Notes: generated by a model not told the origin, from the letters alone. A stretch of 64,000 nucleotides of DNA from Blastomyces gilchristii SLH14081 (GCF_000003855.2 NW_003101640.1:31035-95034), one strand, 5' to 3'. Counted from the stretch's first letter, positions 1 through 13,086 are shown. Numbers and translations: made by a program.

Positions 1-2408
1 TCTGAAAGACAGAGTGAGCTCTATTGAAATCAAAGTCAACATATCTCAAATGAAATGCTTGAGAATAGAGTAAAGCTGATTACATCTATTCTTCTAATAA
101 GTATTGAAGAAAATATTTCAAAGAAAAAGTCTTCTGAGTATTTCAAACCTTGATGAAATGAGAATATCACTTCTAACAGAAAGCAATTAGTCACTGCTAA
201 GAAAGATTGAAAGAATAACTTAATATCTGATGAAGAGTTCAAAGTCATTTGAAATGAATATTTATCAGATATTAAAAGAGTCAAAACGGATTACTGAAAC
301 AAATTTCTTGAAGAAGCATAAGAAAAAGAAGTTTTTAAAGTCTTTAACTATACTAAAACAAGAAGTATAGCAAAGCTTTCAATCTTAGAATATGAATTTC
401 AGAATGAATTGTATACAGCAATCTCTTTTAAGAAAAAATATCAAGCTTTTATAAGAATTCTCTTTCAAAACTCATCACATTTAGAAGAGAAGAATATGTC
501 AGTCATTTGATGAATATATTGATGAAAATAACTGGGAATGGCCTGAGCTAGACTGACCGTGTGACCGTGTCTGGGACCAGGACCAGATTTTTTGATAGTC
601 TCATTATCAATTCAACTGATCCCATTACACAGTTTTAACATTAGATAGTAGTCTCATACTGTCCCAGTGAGACTTACTGTCTACTCTTGTCACATTTTTC
701 AAATGAGACCATGATTTCCACTTCTCAATTTAAATTATTTTTATTACTTTAAATGACTTTAAATCTCATTTGAGTGTTATCAAAAAGCATTACTTTTTAA
801 AAAATTAAAAATAGTCTAAAAAAAACCTTAAAATGTCTAAAAATAGTAACTTTATGTCAAGAATGGGACTAAATGAGACCAAATGAGATCACTTTCTCAT
901 TTTTTTCAAGTCATGATTTCATTTTAAGATCTGATATATAGTCACTTTGCATGTTTTTTTGATGACTAGTCCCAGCAGGATTCACATCAAGAAATGTATG
1001 AGATCAGACCAAATGAGATCAAACGTGAAATTCATGGTCCCGGCGGCCAGTCTAGTCTGAGCTTACATGTGATGAACTAGAGTCAGCAATATTCTCAAGT
1101 TCAATTAAAACTGCTGCAGAACCTGATTCAATTAATCACTTGATTATTAAAACACATATTCCTACTTGAAGAATGAATATTTTGACCTTTTTTTTAATCT
1201 CTTAAAAAATGATTATCATTCTGAATGCTGAAGAGAAGCTACTGAAGTAATTCTTGCAAAGTCTAATAGAAAAGCTTCAATTTCTAAGTCATATAGAGTA
1301 ATATCTCTGTTGAACTGTTTGAGAAAAATTCTAGAAAAGATAATAGCTACTAGATTATCTTTTATAAGCTCTATTAGTGATTCTCTTCTATTTAATAAAT
1401 AAATGAAAGATAGAAAATAATGTTCTGCAATTGACACTGTTCTTTCAGTTATTCATAATATTCAAGTAGCAAAGCATGAAGACCTGATCTCAACTGCAGT
1501 TTTTATTGATATAAAAGATGCATTTGATCATGCTTCAAAGTCTAAGATGATTCACACTTTGAAGATGTTAAAACTATCACTTTTTCTAATAAAATGAGTT
1601 AATTGTGTTATATCTAAAAGAATTATATAACTATTCTTTGATGAAAGAAAACAAGATAAAACTGAGATAAAAATAGAAGTATTATAAGAATCTTCAATCT
1701 CATCTGTTTTTTTTACAATATACACTGCATATCTATTCAAGAATAGAGAGATGAAAATAGTGAGATCTTTAAGTTATATAGATGATATTGATCTACTTTA
1801 CAGTTCAAAGACAATCAAAGAGAATTTAGAAGTGATTGAGAAAGCAGTAAAGGAAATCTTTGTTAGAGCAGATATCAATCAAATTCAATTTAATATATAT
1901 AAAACTGAGTTAATTCACTTTTTTTTCAGATTTAATGAGAAAGAATTAAGTCTAACTCTTTTGAATAAAGAGATTAAACTCAGTTTGAATGTCAAATGGC
2001 TAGAAGTATGATTAAACTTCAAGTTGAATTTTAAATATCATATTCAACAAAGAATCTTCAAGGCAGAGAGACTACTGAATAGTATAATCAGACTATTAAA
2101 TACTGAGAGAGGTCTATTCTTTCAGGCTATAAGACAGTTATACATAGCCTGTATTATCTCAGTAGCTGATTATGAAGTTCAAGTTTGATGAAATAATCAA
2201 GATAGTTTCACTGATCTCTTTCAAAGCCTATAAAACAGAGCTTTGAGAAGAATTCTGAGAGTATTCAAATCATCTTCTATTAAAGCAATGAAAATTGAGC
2301 CTTCAATTTCATCTTCTGCTATTCAATATAAAAAGGCCTGTATGAACTATGCTCTGAGAGTCATGAAGATGAGCTCAAATCATATAATTAGATATAGTCT
2401 GTTAAAAC
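1..2408 (+). pseudogene. LINE-A ORF2 remnant: reverse transcriptase
   Basis: Broken ORF2 of the LINE, split by the hAT MITE at 549-1054. Conserved RT blocks can be read through the stops: a block reading YRVISLLNCLRKILEKIIATR near 1290-1350, FIDIKDAF near 1503-1526, and the catalytic box YIDDID near 1777-1794, which here keeps both aspartates. Stops include TGA, TAA and TAG, as expected from C-to-T and G-to-A mutation of Trp, Gln and Arg codons. The C-terminal RNase H domain present in LINE-B and LINE-C is deleted. The N-terminal endonuclease would lie before the window. It is not functional. Confidence 0.8.
549..1054 (+). mobile_element. hAT-type MITE copy 1, 506 bp
   Basis: Starts TAGACTGACCG and ends with the inverted CGGCCAGTCTA. 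It is flanked by an 8-bp target duplication (541-548 gcctgagc; 1055-1062 gtctgagc, one C/T difference). The flanking LINE sequence joins seamlessly when the element is removed. There is no coding capacity. The 8-bp duplication and TAG-type ends fit the hAT superfamily. Five of six copies are exactly 506 bp. Confidence 0.88.
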
Positions 2409-2914
2409 TAGACTGGCCGCCGGGATCATGAATTTCACATTTGGTCTCATTTGGTCTGGTCCCATACATTTCTTGGCGTGAATCCCGCTGGGACTGGCTA
2501 TCAAAAAAACATGTAAAGTGACTATATATCAGATCTTAAAATGGAACCATGACTTGAAAAAAATGAGAAAGTGATTCCATTTGGTCTCATTTAGTCCCAT
2601 TCTTGGCATAAAGTTACTATTTTTAGACATTTTAAGGTTTTTTTTAGACTATTTTTAATTTTTTAAAAAGTAACGCTTTTTGGTAACGCTCAAATGAGAT
2701 TTAAAGTCATTTAAAGCAATAAAAATAATTTAAATTGAGAAGTAGAAATCATGGTCTCATTTGGAAAATGTGACAAGAGTAGACAGTAAGTCTCACTGAG
2801 ACAGTATGAGACTACTATCTAATGTTAAAACCGTGTAATGAGATCAGTCGAATTGGTAATGGGACTATCAAAAAATCTGGTCCTGGTCCCAGACACGGTC
2901 ACACGGTCAGTCTA
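2409..2914 (-). mobile_element. hAT-type MITE copy 2, 506 bp
   Basis: Inverted relative to copy 1. Both flanks carry the identical 8-bp target duplication gttaaaac (2401-2408 and 2915-2922). It is inserted in the LINE-A 3' region and is among the least mutated copies. Open frames inside it are chance. Confidence 0.9.
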
Positions 2915-3203
2915 GTTAAAACAGCTATACACTATCTTTTAATAATTTTATTTTCTTATAGTCTCTCTTTACTGTACTTGTTTCTTTCTGTTCTTTTCTA
3001 TCTATCTATTTAATGTGTCTATCTTTAAGACTATGTTCTCTTTTCCTTTGTCATGATATTTTCAAATGATTTCAAAGTATCAGAAGGTGTTGGAATACTG
3101 CAATTTGTAAACAGTTTTTGTATTCTGAGCTAGAATTTTCTGATTTTGCATATCTGAAATTGATAAATGTATAATAGTTGACTCTATAGATATAGGAAAA
3201 ACT

Positions 3204-3257
3204 CTGAGAACTAAAGGTTCTCAGGTAGATGTCATAGTCTCTGACTGCATACATCTA
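3204..3257 (+). other. Two hairpins at the LINE-A 3' end
   Basis: First stem CTGAGAAC / GTTCTCAG with a 5-nt loop (3204-3224). Second stem TAGATGT / ACATCTA (3226-3257), with an inner AGTC / GACT pairing. Both lie just upstream of the AAT tail and are kept in LINE-B and LINE-C. They are candidate recognition structures for the LINE reverse transcriptase; that role is inferred. Confidence 0.6.
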
Positions 3258-3290
3258 TAATTGAAGAATAATAATAATAATAATAATGCA

Positions 3291-5110
3291 GCTTCTTTTT
3301 CATATCAATCAATTGACAGATTGTGATTTTCCTTGTACATCTCAAACTCTTTATAATCTCATTATTGAGACTCTAAAATCATCTGTGAGAGTCAACTGAG
3401 TGTCATAATTCTGTCAATATTATAAGAATGTAATCAAGTTGATTTATCTGTGAAATATCAATTAAAAATGCAAGAATACTGACAATTCAACATATTTCAA
3501 CTATTACTTTAATCTTGTATTTAATCTCTTACTTTTATTATCCTTTTATCTTTATCATCATTATTTTACTAATTTAATCTTACTTAATTTAACAGTTGCA
3601 GACAAAGATTCTATAATATAATATTAAATCTGATAATATTTACAACTTTGATGAAAAAGAATTTCTATTAGAACTTATTCACACTTTTAAATATATTATA
3701 TTAATTGTGACTCTTAAATCTGAATGTATCATAGATGTCAATCAGAATGATAGTAGAGAATTTATAACTCTACTTATTGTAATTTATACTGATGAAACTA
3801 CTCTCTCATCTACTCTCATATATTAAGAGAAATCAAGAGACATATAAGATAGCTGACTTAAAGATTTTAATAGTGACAAGAATCAGGCCTACTTTACTGC
3901 TTTAGAAAATGAATGCAGTAATGATGAATATAAATTAATATAATTAAAGAAGATCATTAAATCTCTTATAAAAAAGAAAGTCAGATATAGATACAGACTT
4001 TTTATATTAGATAATTATTCTTCTCATATTAATATAATATTCATCAATTATACAGATTGAAATTGAATTATACTTACTATTCTATCTTCTCACTCTACAC
4101 ACTGATTACAGCTGCTAGATATTGAAATATTTAAATTATTAACTAAATCATATTCTAAGCAATTGAATGAATGAATGAGGACTGAAATGAGATTTATATA
4201 CACTACAAAGAGGTCTTTTTAACAGCTATTTCATTCTGCATGAAATGAGACACTTATATTTTCAAATATTATATTTATATTCACTGCTGCTGATCTGTAT
4301 TCATTTGATTTAAAACAGGTTCTTAAAAAGCTTGCAAGATCTTACACTTTCTCAGATATATAATGTAGATGAAGAACACTTACTTCTATTATTAATATAT
4401 GAAAAATGATTAAGTCAGTTAAGTAATAGCAGTATTAAATATCTAGTGATCTTAATTAACTGATTCACACAGATAAAAATCTTACTCTTAATAAAGAGAT
4501 TCTTTTAATAGAGAATAGACAGCTACAGTAAGCTCTTAATTATGAAATAAGATATTATAAGTATGACTGAGTTATGAAATTACTAGATTCTTCAAATTTA
4601 TCATTAACACAGTTCTTTTCACCAGCAAAGATGCAGTGTGTTCATGAGTAAAAAGCAGTGAATGAAGCTGTTAAAAAGAATGAGCAGACTTGTAAGAAGA
4701 ATGTTAAGTTATAACACACTATTCTTAAAGAGTAAAAGAAGAGAGATATTATAAAGCAGTAAATGTAATGAAATGCTGCCTGTCAGATAGTAAAGAAGTA
4801 AAGAAAGATGAATAAGACTGCTAGAGCTGTTTAATGACAGGTTGAAAAGAAGCTTAGAAATGTAAGAAAGACTTAAGAGTAAAAAGAGAAGAAAGAATAA
4901 GCTGCAGCACAGTTATAATCACAGTTGAATAAGAATAAGATGAAAGTATTTAAAAATCATCTTTCTAATCAGAAAAGTAGACTCTTGATTTTACAAAGAA
5001 ATCTGATAATATTACAATTTCTACTGATTTAATAACTGCTTACTCACTGAATCTGTCTTCACTCAAGATTTCACATTCTGAGTGAGTTATTAAGCTAAAC
5101 AAGCATCTAC
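3291..5110 (+). pseudogene. Fot1/pogo-family transposase, decayed
   Basis: Read through stops, the frame shows a CENP-B-type DNA-binding helix region at about 3300-3470 (SINQLTDCDFPCT... with a VN.VS.FCQ block). The DDE_1 catalytic region follows: NFDEKEF at 3644-3664, LFILDNYSSH near 3998-4027 (ancestral DGHGSH-like), then SSHSTH and a LLDIEIF block near 4090-4135. A Lys-rich C-terminus follows to about 4950. The catalytic aspartates are still encoded, but dozens of stops make it inactive. The N-terminal helix-turn-helix is cut off by LINE-A, which inserted into the coding region. Family knowledge: Fot1/pogo elements are cut-and-paste DNA transposons of fungi. Confidence 0.8.
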
Positions 5111-6444
5111 AAGATTAGCTATATATTTTTATATGTAATTCTATGTATATATTTTTATTATATAATATTTTATCTTAAAATTTAATTGTGTTATTAAGAT
5201 ATCATTTAGTTGATTTCATCATAGAAGTAGCGAAATAGCGAGTATTAGACGAAAATAAGCGTTAGGTGATTGATTACATTACTTTCTACTAAGTTCTGCT
5301 AATATCTGAGTCAATCAACTATTACAGAGCTTATACTAAATGTAAATAAGATATTCTCAGCAAACTCTTCACAGAGTATCTAAGAAAAAACAGTTTCTAT
5401 TTATTAGTAATACAGAAATAATTTACTTCAATTATAATATTTAAGATAGAATCACTATATAATATTACTTATAAATTATTTCTCTATTATTTTAAAGAGT
5501 TAATTTTTTAATTTTCTATCAATTGATGTAATTTTTTATCTGAAAATATATATATTTTAAGTATAAAGTATTACATTGAAAACTGCTACTATGATTTTAA
5601 ATATAAGAATAATTTACTAATTTTTCAATTATAATTATATCTTATTATTCAATATCTTGATCTTATTATTAAAATATCTATTCAGTTATCAGAGACTCTA
5701 ATTAAAGTACTGAGTATATTTTTCAGTAATTTTTAACAACTTTTGATAACTTCTGATAACTTTTAATAACTTTTAATAACTTCTGACAGCTTCTGAACTC
5801 TTGATAATCTCATATAGTATATTAACTTCTAGTAATATCTCTGAACTTCTGATAACTTCTGAGATCTTCTGACAACTTCTGAATCGATTATATAATACTT
5901 CTTTTTAACAGCTGAGTCAGACAATATCGCATCAACTGTATTAAATATAACTAAGAGAAATTGAAGAAAATATATAAGTTAGTTATAATAGCAGCTTTAA
6001 AAGTTATTATTAAAGTAAATACTTTCAATGAATATTAAAAATATATTATAACTTGTTATAAGCTATACTGAATCAGATAGTATTAATAAGTAATAGAATA
6101 TTATTCAGTATTATCTTCAATAAATACTTCAAGATCTGTATTCAGATTTTAAGTGTACTCTTCAGTTATATATAGAATAAGTCTGTATACTTCAGTACAT
6201 AATATATGAATATAATAATACTTTATTTATTATTATAACTAACTATGAAAAGAGTCTTATTCTTCAATTCTATACAATTCTGATAGAAAAGATAATCATT
6301 TAACTAATTTCTCTAAATAAGCTTGATAGTCAGTAATAAAGAGATATAGCACAGGTTTTCTGATATTAATTCTTATTCAATCAGTACAGATAATCTTCAG
6401 AGATAAGAAGGCTTACTTTAAATATATTTAATAAGTAAGTATAT
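5111..6444. other. AT-rich DNA without a recognisable gene
   Basis: The first part (to about 5280) is probably the 3' end of the pogo element; a short stretch at 5230-5265 keeps several CpGs and could include its terminal repeat. The rest is AT-rich with no frame I can assign, apart from a degenerate 10-bp tandem repeat. Gypsy-1 inserted at the right edge (target duplication tatat). Confidence 0.5.
5735..5804. repeat. Degenerate 10-bp tandem repeat
   Basis: About seven consecutive units of the form gataacttct / aataactttt, with a second cluster of the same motif at 5838-5883. Differences between units are mostly C/T and G/A. Confidence 0.7.
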
Positions 6445-6735
6445 TGTGGGGGGCTGCGCCCGATCATCATATAGACTATTTCTTTACACTTCATAGATTC
6501 CGCTGAAAGCTCTGATTCTCAGTCATTCTCAATCACTGATTCTCAGCTGAAAAACTCACAGAATTTCTATTCTTCTGCTCTGAAGCTTCACTGTGTACAC
6601 ACTGTGTACACATATAAATATTCACTTCAATTACTGATTCTCACACTTTCTCTTTCTTTTTCTTCTTTAACATTTTTCACTTTGTTATATAAGTTCTATT
6701 TATTATATCAATCTATTCAGTGTAGGCCTCTTACA
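6445..6735 (+). repeat. Gypsy-1 5' LTR
   Basis: Begins TGTGGGGGGCTGCG and ends CTCTTACA. It belongs to the 291-bp LTR subfamily also seen in Gypsy-5. Confidence 0.88.
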
Positions 6736-7069
6736 CTTGAAAAACATTCATTGTCTTCTTATTAGAAATGATTATTTATGTATCATCTTCTCATTAGAAA
6801 TGATTACTCACCGAGATATCTGAACATGTAATGACATGTAAGAAATAGAGAAACAGTTAAACAGTTAAGTAAACACTGAGTTCTCAGATAGAAGCTTACT
6901 CATCAGTTTCTCTGGCCTCACAATAAGATCTTACAAAGAGAACAACATCTTACAAAGAGAATATCAGTAAAAGATCTGAGAGTTCTGACACTACAGATGT
7001 ATAAGATATTCATATAATTACACTTCTTCTGATTTCACAGATATCTCACATTCAACAAATGATATAATC

Positions 7070-8190
7070 ATGTCTAATGATAATATGAGAGAACTCTTGA
7101 ATGTGAGTATAGAAGTAATACCACAGTGACTCTGAGCAATGTTGAAATTACAACAGCAACAGATAGCTGATATGCATGCAACTTAACAACTTCAATACAA
7201 GGAAATTCAACAATTAATTCAACAAGAAACTCATGCAATTTCAACACCTACAAGAATCAAATATAAAAGCACTGAAAGAACACTTAGATACTTCTGCATA
7301 TTTCAATACTTTCAATCTCACTCTCTACTCATCATGAAGAATGGAAATGCTTGCAAAACTGAGTGTGAATGAAGATATCATCAGTTTGCTAATCAATCAA
7401 GGTTGATATATCAATAGATGATTAAAGAATTATGTGAAACAGAAGTTTCATTCATGAATAAAAGCATGTGAACCAGTGTTGTGAACATCTGATAATATCA
7501 TCAAATATCTGAATATTCTGTTCTGAGACACTGTCATACAATAGAAAGTATTAGATTGATTACAGAGTATCTGACAGAGAAACACTTCTCTCATAACATT
7601 CATCTCTGACTTCAACACCAAGATTCTAGAAGTAGATAGTCAATCTTGAGAGAATCAAATAAACATTAGCATGCTCAAGAAGATATTAACTTTCAAACTC
7701 TTACAGGCTCTTATAAGTGTAGATGAAGACCAGACTTATGAAGATTTCTGCATACAACTCTGAATATTGAATAACTATCTTATTAAGCTCAAGAGCATAC
7801 AGAACAGTGATAGAAGACATTATATTCATACACCTGCACTGAGAAATAACCCAGTCACTCATACATCTGTGCTGAAGAATAACAATGATGCAGATGCTAT
7901 GAATTGAGTAGACTTGAATATCTACACACAAGCAAGAGTCTCTGCTGTTCAAACAGGCTTCTGAGTTCCTGAGATCACTTCTGAAGAAGTCACTGATCAA
8001 TATCAATGAGAAGTGTGCATCAACTGTAACTGATCAGAATATATTACTTTCAACTACTGATTAGTCTACATATCTTCTCACTCAAAGAATGAATCAGTGT
8101 CTGTCTGCATCAATCATATTACAGTGAAGAAAGATTTGAAAGATAACTATAAGAATGCTCTGATAAAACAGGGAAAAGATTAGCTTCTAT
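7070..8190 (+). pseudogene. Gypsy-1 gag remnant
   Basis: Starts at the ATG at 7070 (MSNDNMRELLN), followed by a Gln-rich stretch (LQQQQIADMHA) and a capsid-like region. Near 8016-8055 there is a decayed CCHC zinc knuckle: CINC then E-Y (ancestral His) and Y (ancestral Cys). Gypsy-4 keeps the last Cys, which supports the assignment. Stops fall at ancestral Trp, Gln and Arg codons. Gag forms the virus-like particle that packages element RNA. Confidence 0.75.
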
Positions 8191-11100
8191 TCAAATTTAT
8201 AAACAGAAGCTTGAAGAGATCAGATAACAATAATTTAAAGAGAAAATAATAATGAATATGATTCTTATATCTACTGTGATCAATAATATGTATAATATGA
8301 AAGTCATGATAGACAGTGATCTATATTATTATATAATGATTAAATCTTCAGTTATAAGATATTACAATCTTCAGTATGTTCTCTTATTAAAACTCTGACC
8401 TCTCACAGAATTTGATAGCTCAAAAGACATTTGTACTCATTACATGGTAAAGTGAAATATAGATATCAGAGAATATCAATAAAAAGATGCCTATGTATAC
8501 AAAGTTAATAATCTTGATTATAATCTTATGTTAGAACTTGTCTGACTATCTGAATAAGGCATCTTATTGAACACTTGAAACAGAAGCTTAATATTCCCTA
8601 ATAATGATAGGATTCATGAAGATGACATTTACAAGACTATGAATCTGACACAGATCTCTGTCAACATCTATGAAATACTCTGAAAAGAAAGTCACTGAAA
8701 AGATTGTTAACAGCAGAATCATGTAACAATCTATTTCATCAGCCTGATCAATATTAAGAAAACTTTAGAGAAGTTATTCTGTACTATAATAATAGATTCT
8801 CATACAAAACTTTCTCAATAATATCATAAATATCTAGATATCTTTTAATAAGACAACACTACAAATATACTTCTCTTACAAGGCTCAGAAGTAGATCACA
8901 GTATCAAGTTAGAAAAGAAGAATGATTAGAACTCTGAGTCATCATAAGACTCTCTTTATAACATGTCTTGAGATGAACTTCTTCTACTTCAGAAGTCACT
9001 CAATAATCTGTTGAATAAGAGATTTATACATGTTAGTAACTCTTTCACTGCAGCTTCTATTCTCTTTACAAAGAAATCAGATGAAGAACTTTAATTCTGT
9101 GTTAACTATCAAGAATTGAATAGATTAATTAAGAAGAACTGCTATTCTTTATCTCTTATCAATGAAACTCTAGCTTGTATTGAACAAGCTTAATAATTTA
9201 TAAAACTAGATATCATCATCATGTTTCATAAAATTTATATTACTGAAGAAGACAAATGACTTACAGTATTCTGAATATATTATAATCTCTTTGAATGAAT
9301 AGTTACATTCTTTGAACTGATCAATGTTCTCAGTACATTTCAGAAGTATATTAACTAAGTACTTCAGAATTTTCTTGATAAATTTGTATCTGTATATCTC
9401 AATAACATTCTCATCTTCACTGATGAGTTCAGAAAAGAATATCAAGAATACATGCAAAGAGTATTACAACAATTATGAGAAGCAGAACTATTAATAGATA
9501 TTGATAAGTGTGATTTCAAAGTCAAGAGTATCAAATATCTAGATTTTATCATAGAAGCTGGTAAGGGAATTTGAATGAATCTCAAGAAAGTCTTCATCAT
9601 TCTTGAATGAGAAGCTTCATATACTGTGAAAGATGTATAAAGCTTCATCAGATTTGCTAACTTTTATCAGTGATTTATACAAAACTTCTCAGATATCATG
9701 AGATCACTTACAGAACTTATTAGAAAGAACTCAGTATTTCAGTGATCAGTGAATGTCAAAGCTGCATTTATATAGATAAAGAAAATGTTCATTAATATCT
9801 CTCTACTAATGATATTTAATTCTGATTATAAAACAGTTATTGAAGCTGACTTCTCTGACTATATTACAGAAGAAGCTATATTGTAATATAATGATAACAA
9901 TGTCTTACAATTATATATTTTCATGTCTAAGAAACTGAGTTCTGCTGAATGCAACTATGAGATCTATGATAAGAAACTTCTTACAATTGTATACTGTCTA
10001 GAAGAATGAGACTCTGAACTCTGAAGTATCTCTGAATTTGAGATAATCACAGATTATAAGAATCTTAAGCACTTTACAACTATTTATACACTCACTGAAT
10101 AACAGATGTAATGGATCTGAGTTCTTACCTACTTTCATTTTATAATACTACTATCTCAGCAGCTAGGACTTCCTGATGAAAGATATCTCTTATTACAAAG
10201 AGTAAAGAAATATCTTCAGATATAAACAGACACTCATCGAATAAACTGAGAATATTAGCTTCTAGATCTGAAGATATTAGTTGATCAAGATGAAATAACT
10301 TATAACACTATACATACTTCTTTAATTAGAACATTCTCTCTTCAAACTGTCACTGACACTGACACTGATATTAACACTGATATCTTCACTTCTTCTAGAC
10401 CTACACTGAATGAATTATAGCATGTAACAGCTCAAACTGATGAACTTCTTCAAGCACTTATTAAAGTAGTATATCAAGAAGCATTCTGATTCCTCTCAGA
10501 ACTATGTATAAGAACTGATATCTCAGAATACTCAATCAATAACCATAATACTCTGTGATTCTGTGAATAACATTGAGTCTCTCACTCTGAACTCTTACAC
10601 ACTCAGATAATACAAGAGATATATGATTCATATATGACTGATCACTCAGGTCATGAATAATTATACTGAATAATCTCTTAAGAGTTCTACTAATCTGAGA
10701 TATTAAACAGTATCAGATGTTTTATTTGAAACTGTAACTATTACTCTTTCACCATCTTGTGAAAGAACTGTAGAAAAGATCTACTGAAATCACTTGATAT
10801 CTCTGATAGAATCTGATGAGATGTGATAATTGACTTTGCTATTAATCTTTCTGAGAGTAAGAATTATAGAATCATTCTGATCATTATGAATCAATTGAGT
10901 AAGAGTGTAATATTGAAATCTTGTGACAAGATAAATACTGAATAAGTCACTGAAGCTTTTTTATAGAGTCTGTTCTATTAGATGTATGAATTACTGAGAT
11001 TCATAGTATTGAATTAAGACTGTTAATTTGTAAGCACTCTCTGAACAAGAATCTGTCAAGTTCTTAAGATTATATACTATTTATCAACTGTCTATCATTC

Positions 11101-11870
11101 TAAGACTGATAATGCATCAGAACAGACAATTCAGACTGTAAAGAGTTATCTTTATAAGTTCTGTAATCATTTATAAGATGATTGATATAATCTTCTTCTA
11201 CATACAGAGATCACTATCAATGATTAAGATACTATCTCAACAGATGTAAGCCTGTTCTTTTTTATACATAATTATTATATGAAAGTGTTGAATCTTCTAG
11301 AGATTACACAGTTCACACTGAATCTCTGCAGTTCAATTCAGATCACTGATAATATAGTAATAAAACTCTGAGATGTCTGTGACTGAGCAGAGATCTTCAT
11401 GACAACTGTGAAACAAGACTAAGAGAATTAAATCAATATTCACTGAGATTCTGTTGAGCAATATAAGATAAGAGACTTGATATGATTAAATCTCAAGAAT
11501 ATACAGATCACATATTCATCTCATACACTGAATTATCATCATATCAAGTATAAAGGGATAGAAGTTCTAGATAGTCATAACAACTGTCTTAACACATCAT
11601 CAGAGATTCATAATGTCTTTCACATGAGCTTACTCTGTCATACTGTCACTGATCTGTTCTCTTCTCAACTGATTTCTGACTGACAGCTGCCAGGGATCAC
11701 AGGAGAAGATAATGAACTTGAATGAGAGATTGAAGATATTCTTGATGAGAGATCTCACAGCTGTGACTGACAATATCTTGTGAAATGAGTCAGCTATGAT
11801 CACTTAACCTGAACTCTGAGTTCTGCACTATTTGAGACTGCAGCTCTTGACTGATGAGAACTATACATGA
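8190..11870 (+). pseudogene. Gypsy-1 pol remnant (PR-RT-RH-IN-chromodomain)
   Basis: Protease active-site region MIDSD near 8308, in a different frame from gag. RT reads FIKLDIIIMFHKIYITEEDK near 9198-9255, with catalytic YLDD mutated to YLNN at 9395-9406. RNase H / connection region reads [14 protein letters not shown] near 9967-10008. Integrase has an HSGH zinc-binding block near 10645, a DVIIDFAINL core block near 10820-10850 and a TDNASEQTIQTVKSYL block near 11108-11155. A chromodomain-like end (QYLVK.V.YDHLT) lies at about 11770-11830. A chromodomain would have targeted integration to heterochromatin (family knowledge). Confidence 0.82.
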
Positions 11871-11890
11871 TTAGAGAAGAGAGGGACTAA

Positions 11891-12181
11891 TGTGACAGGC
11901 TGCGCCTGATCATTATATAGACTATTTCTTTACACTTCATAGATTTCACTGAAAGCTCTTATTCTCAGTCATTCTCAATCACTGATTCTTGGCTGAAAAA
12001 CTCACAGAATTTCTATTCTTCTGCCTCAAAGCTTCACCGTGTACACACTGTGTATGCATATAAATATTCACTCTGATTGCTGATTCTCACACTTTCTCTT
12101 TCTTTTCCCTCTCTAACATTTTTCACTTTGTTATATAAGTTCTATTTATTATACCGATCTCTTCGGCGTGGGCCTCTTACA
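11891..12181 (+). repeat. Gypsy-1 3' LTR
   Basis: Same length and ends as the 5' LTR (TGTGACAGGC ... CTCTTACA). The two LTRs differ mainly by C/T and G/A changes, which is mutation after insertion. Confidence 0.9.
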
Positions 12182-12186
12182 TATAT

Positions 12187-12739
12187 ATATATACTGCTTC
12201 TTTCAGAGTAAGCTCTTTATAAGTAATTTTAGTATATAATTTAAAACTTTACTTTACAAGAAAAGATTGAGCTTATAGCTATTAATAAGTGTTATTTTAT
12301 CATATAGTAAAATCAATTCTATAGTCAGTTTATCAGACTGAAACATCTGAGATTACTTCTTTATAAGAATATTATCTGATTTAGCTATTCTACAATTCTT
12401 AATAGTAAAGCTAAAGATATTATTCATTAAAAGACTGAATTTCATTCTATTAATATAAATTCAAAGCAGATTTAAATTATTCATACTTTTATTAATTATT
12501 CTAATATCTTTATCAGTGTTTATTTGATTCTATACAGTAAACTTATATTCTATAATATATTATATTTTTTATTGAATAAGGTAATTAATAGAGATAAAAA
12601 GATTATATCTTAATATATTTTAAAGATTATTATCTTTATTAATAGTTATATAAAGATTTAATAAGTAGTATAATATTTCTAATTAGTACTTCTTTAGATC
12701 TGTTATAATAATAGATAAAATATTAATAACACTGATATC
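12187..12739. other. AT-rich DNA, continuation of the Gypsy-1 target
   Basis: Extremely AT-rich stretch that was contiguous with 6444 before Gypsy-1 inserted. A + frame gives long Ile/Leu/Ser-rich readings through stops but nothing I recognise. Confidence 0.4.
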
Positions 12740-12773
12740 TGTGACGGGCTGCGTCTGATTAAATATATAGACT
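12740..12773 (+). repeat. LTR fragment, first 34 bp of a Gypsy LTR
   Basis: Reads TGTGACGGGCTGCG... as in other LTRs and is cut after 34 bp by the LTR of Gypsy-2 in the opposite orientation. The remainder is not in the window, so this is the oldest visible layer of the nest. Confidence 0.8.
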
Positions 12774-13086
12774 TGTAAGAGATCTACACTGAATAGATTG
12801 ATATGATATTTATAGATCTCATAATACAAAAGTGAAAAATATTAGAGAAGGAAAAAAGAGAAAGTGTAGAAATCAGTGATTGAGGTGAATATTTATATGT
12901 ATACACAGTGAAGCTTCAGAACAGAAGAATAGAAATTCTGCATATATAGTAAAGCTTTAAGATGAAAGAATAGAAATTCTGTGAGTTTTTCAGCTAAGAA
13001 TCAGTGATTGAGAATCAGAGCTTTCAGTGAAATCTATGAAGTGTAATAAAATAGTCTATATAATTGATCAGATGCAGTCTGTCACA
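12774..13086 (-). repeat. Gypsy-2 3' LTR, 313 bp
   Basis: Runs from TGTAAGAG to TCTGTCACA. It carries a tandemly duplicated block (gaatagaaattctg...) that distinguishes the 313-bp LTR subfamily from the 291-bp one. Confidence 0.85.

Larger units (their letters stand above)
1..3288 (+). mobile_element. LINE-A: Tad-like non-LTR retrotransposon, 5' end outside window
   Basis: Decayed LINE read on the + strand and ending in an AAT-repeat tail at 3267-3284. It is interrupted by two hAT MITEs (549-1054 and 2409-2914). The same element occurs twice more on the - strand (37881-45526 and 45727-51664). Compared with those copies it lacks about 1233 bp covering the RNase H region: the sequence near 2390 jumps from just after the RT straight into the 3' UTR. 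Its 3' end lies inside a Fot1/pogo transposase reading frame that continues at 3291, so the LINE inserted into that transposon. Clade assignment (Tad/I-like) rests on the RT plus the RNase H and zinc-knuckle ORF1 seen in the sister copies. Confidence 0.85.
6445..12181 (+). mobile_element. Gypsy-1: full-length Ty3/Gypsy chromovirus, 5.7 kb
   Basis: Complete element with two 291-bp LTRs (6445-6735, 11891-12181) and a perfect 5-bp target duplication tatat (6440-6444, 12182-12186). The internal order is leader, gag, protease, RT, RNase H, integrase, chromodomain. The leader between LTR and gag carries a near-repeated block (cttctNattagaaatgatta at about 6756 and 6789). Both gag and pol are full of stops, so the element is dead. 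Confidence 0.92.

Noticed and set aside
5735..5883. CRISPR-like or satellite array
   Set aside because: Units are only 10 bp, degenerate and without spacers; the context is fungal repeats.
9206..9648. Open frames antisense to the Gypsy RT, recurring in several copies (also 23186-23604, 33332-33774, 52272-52511)
   Set aside because: They are mirror images of the RT. TGA stops made from Trp read as TCA (Ser) on the other strand, so the antisense stays open by mutation bias. No independent domain is visible.
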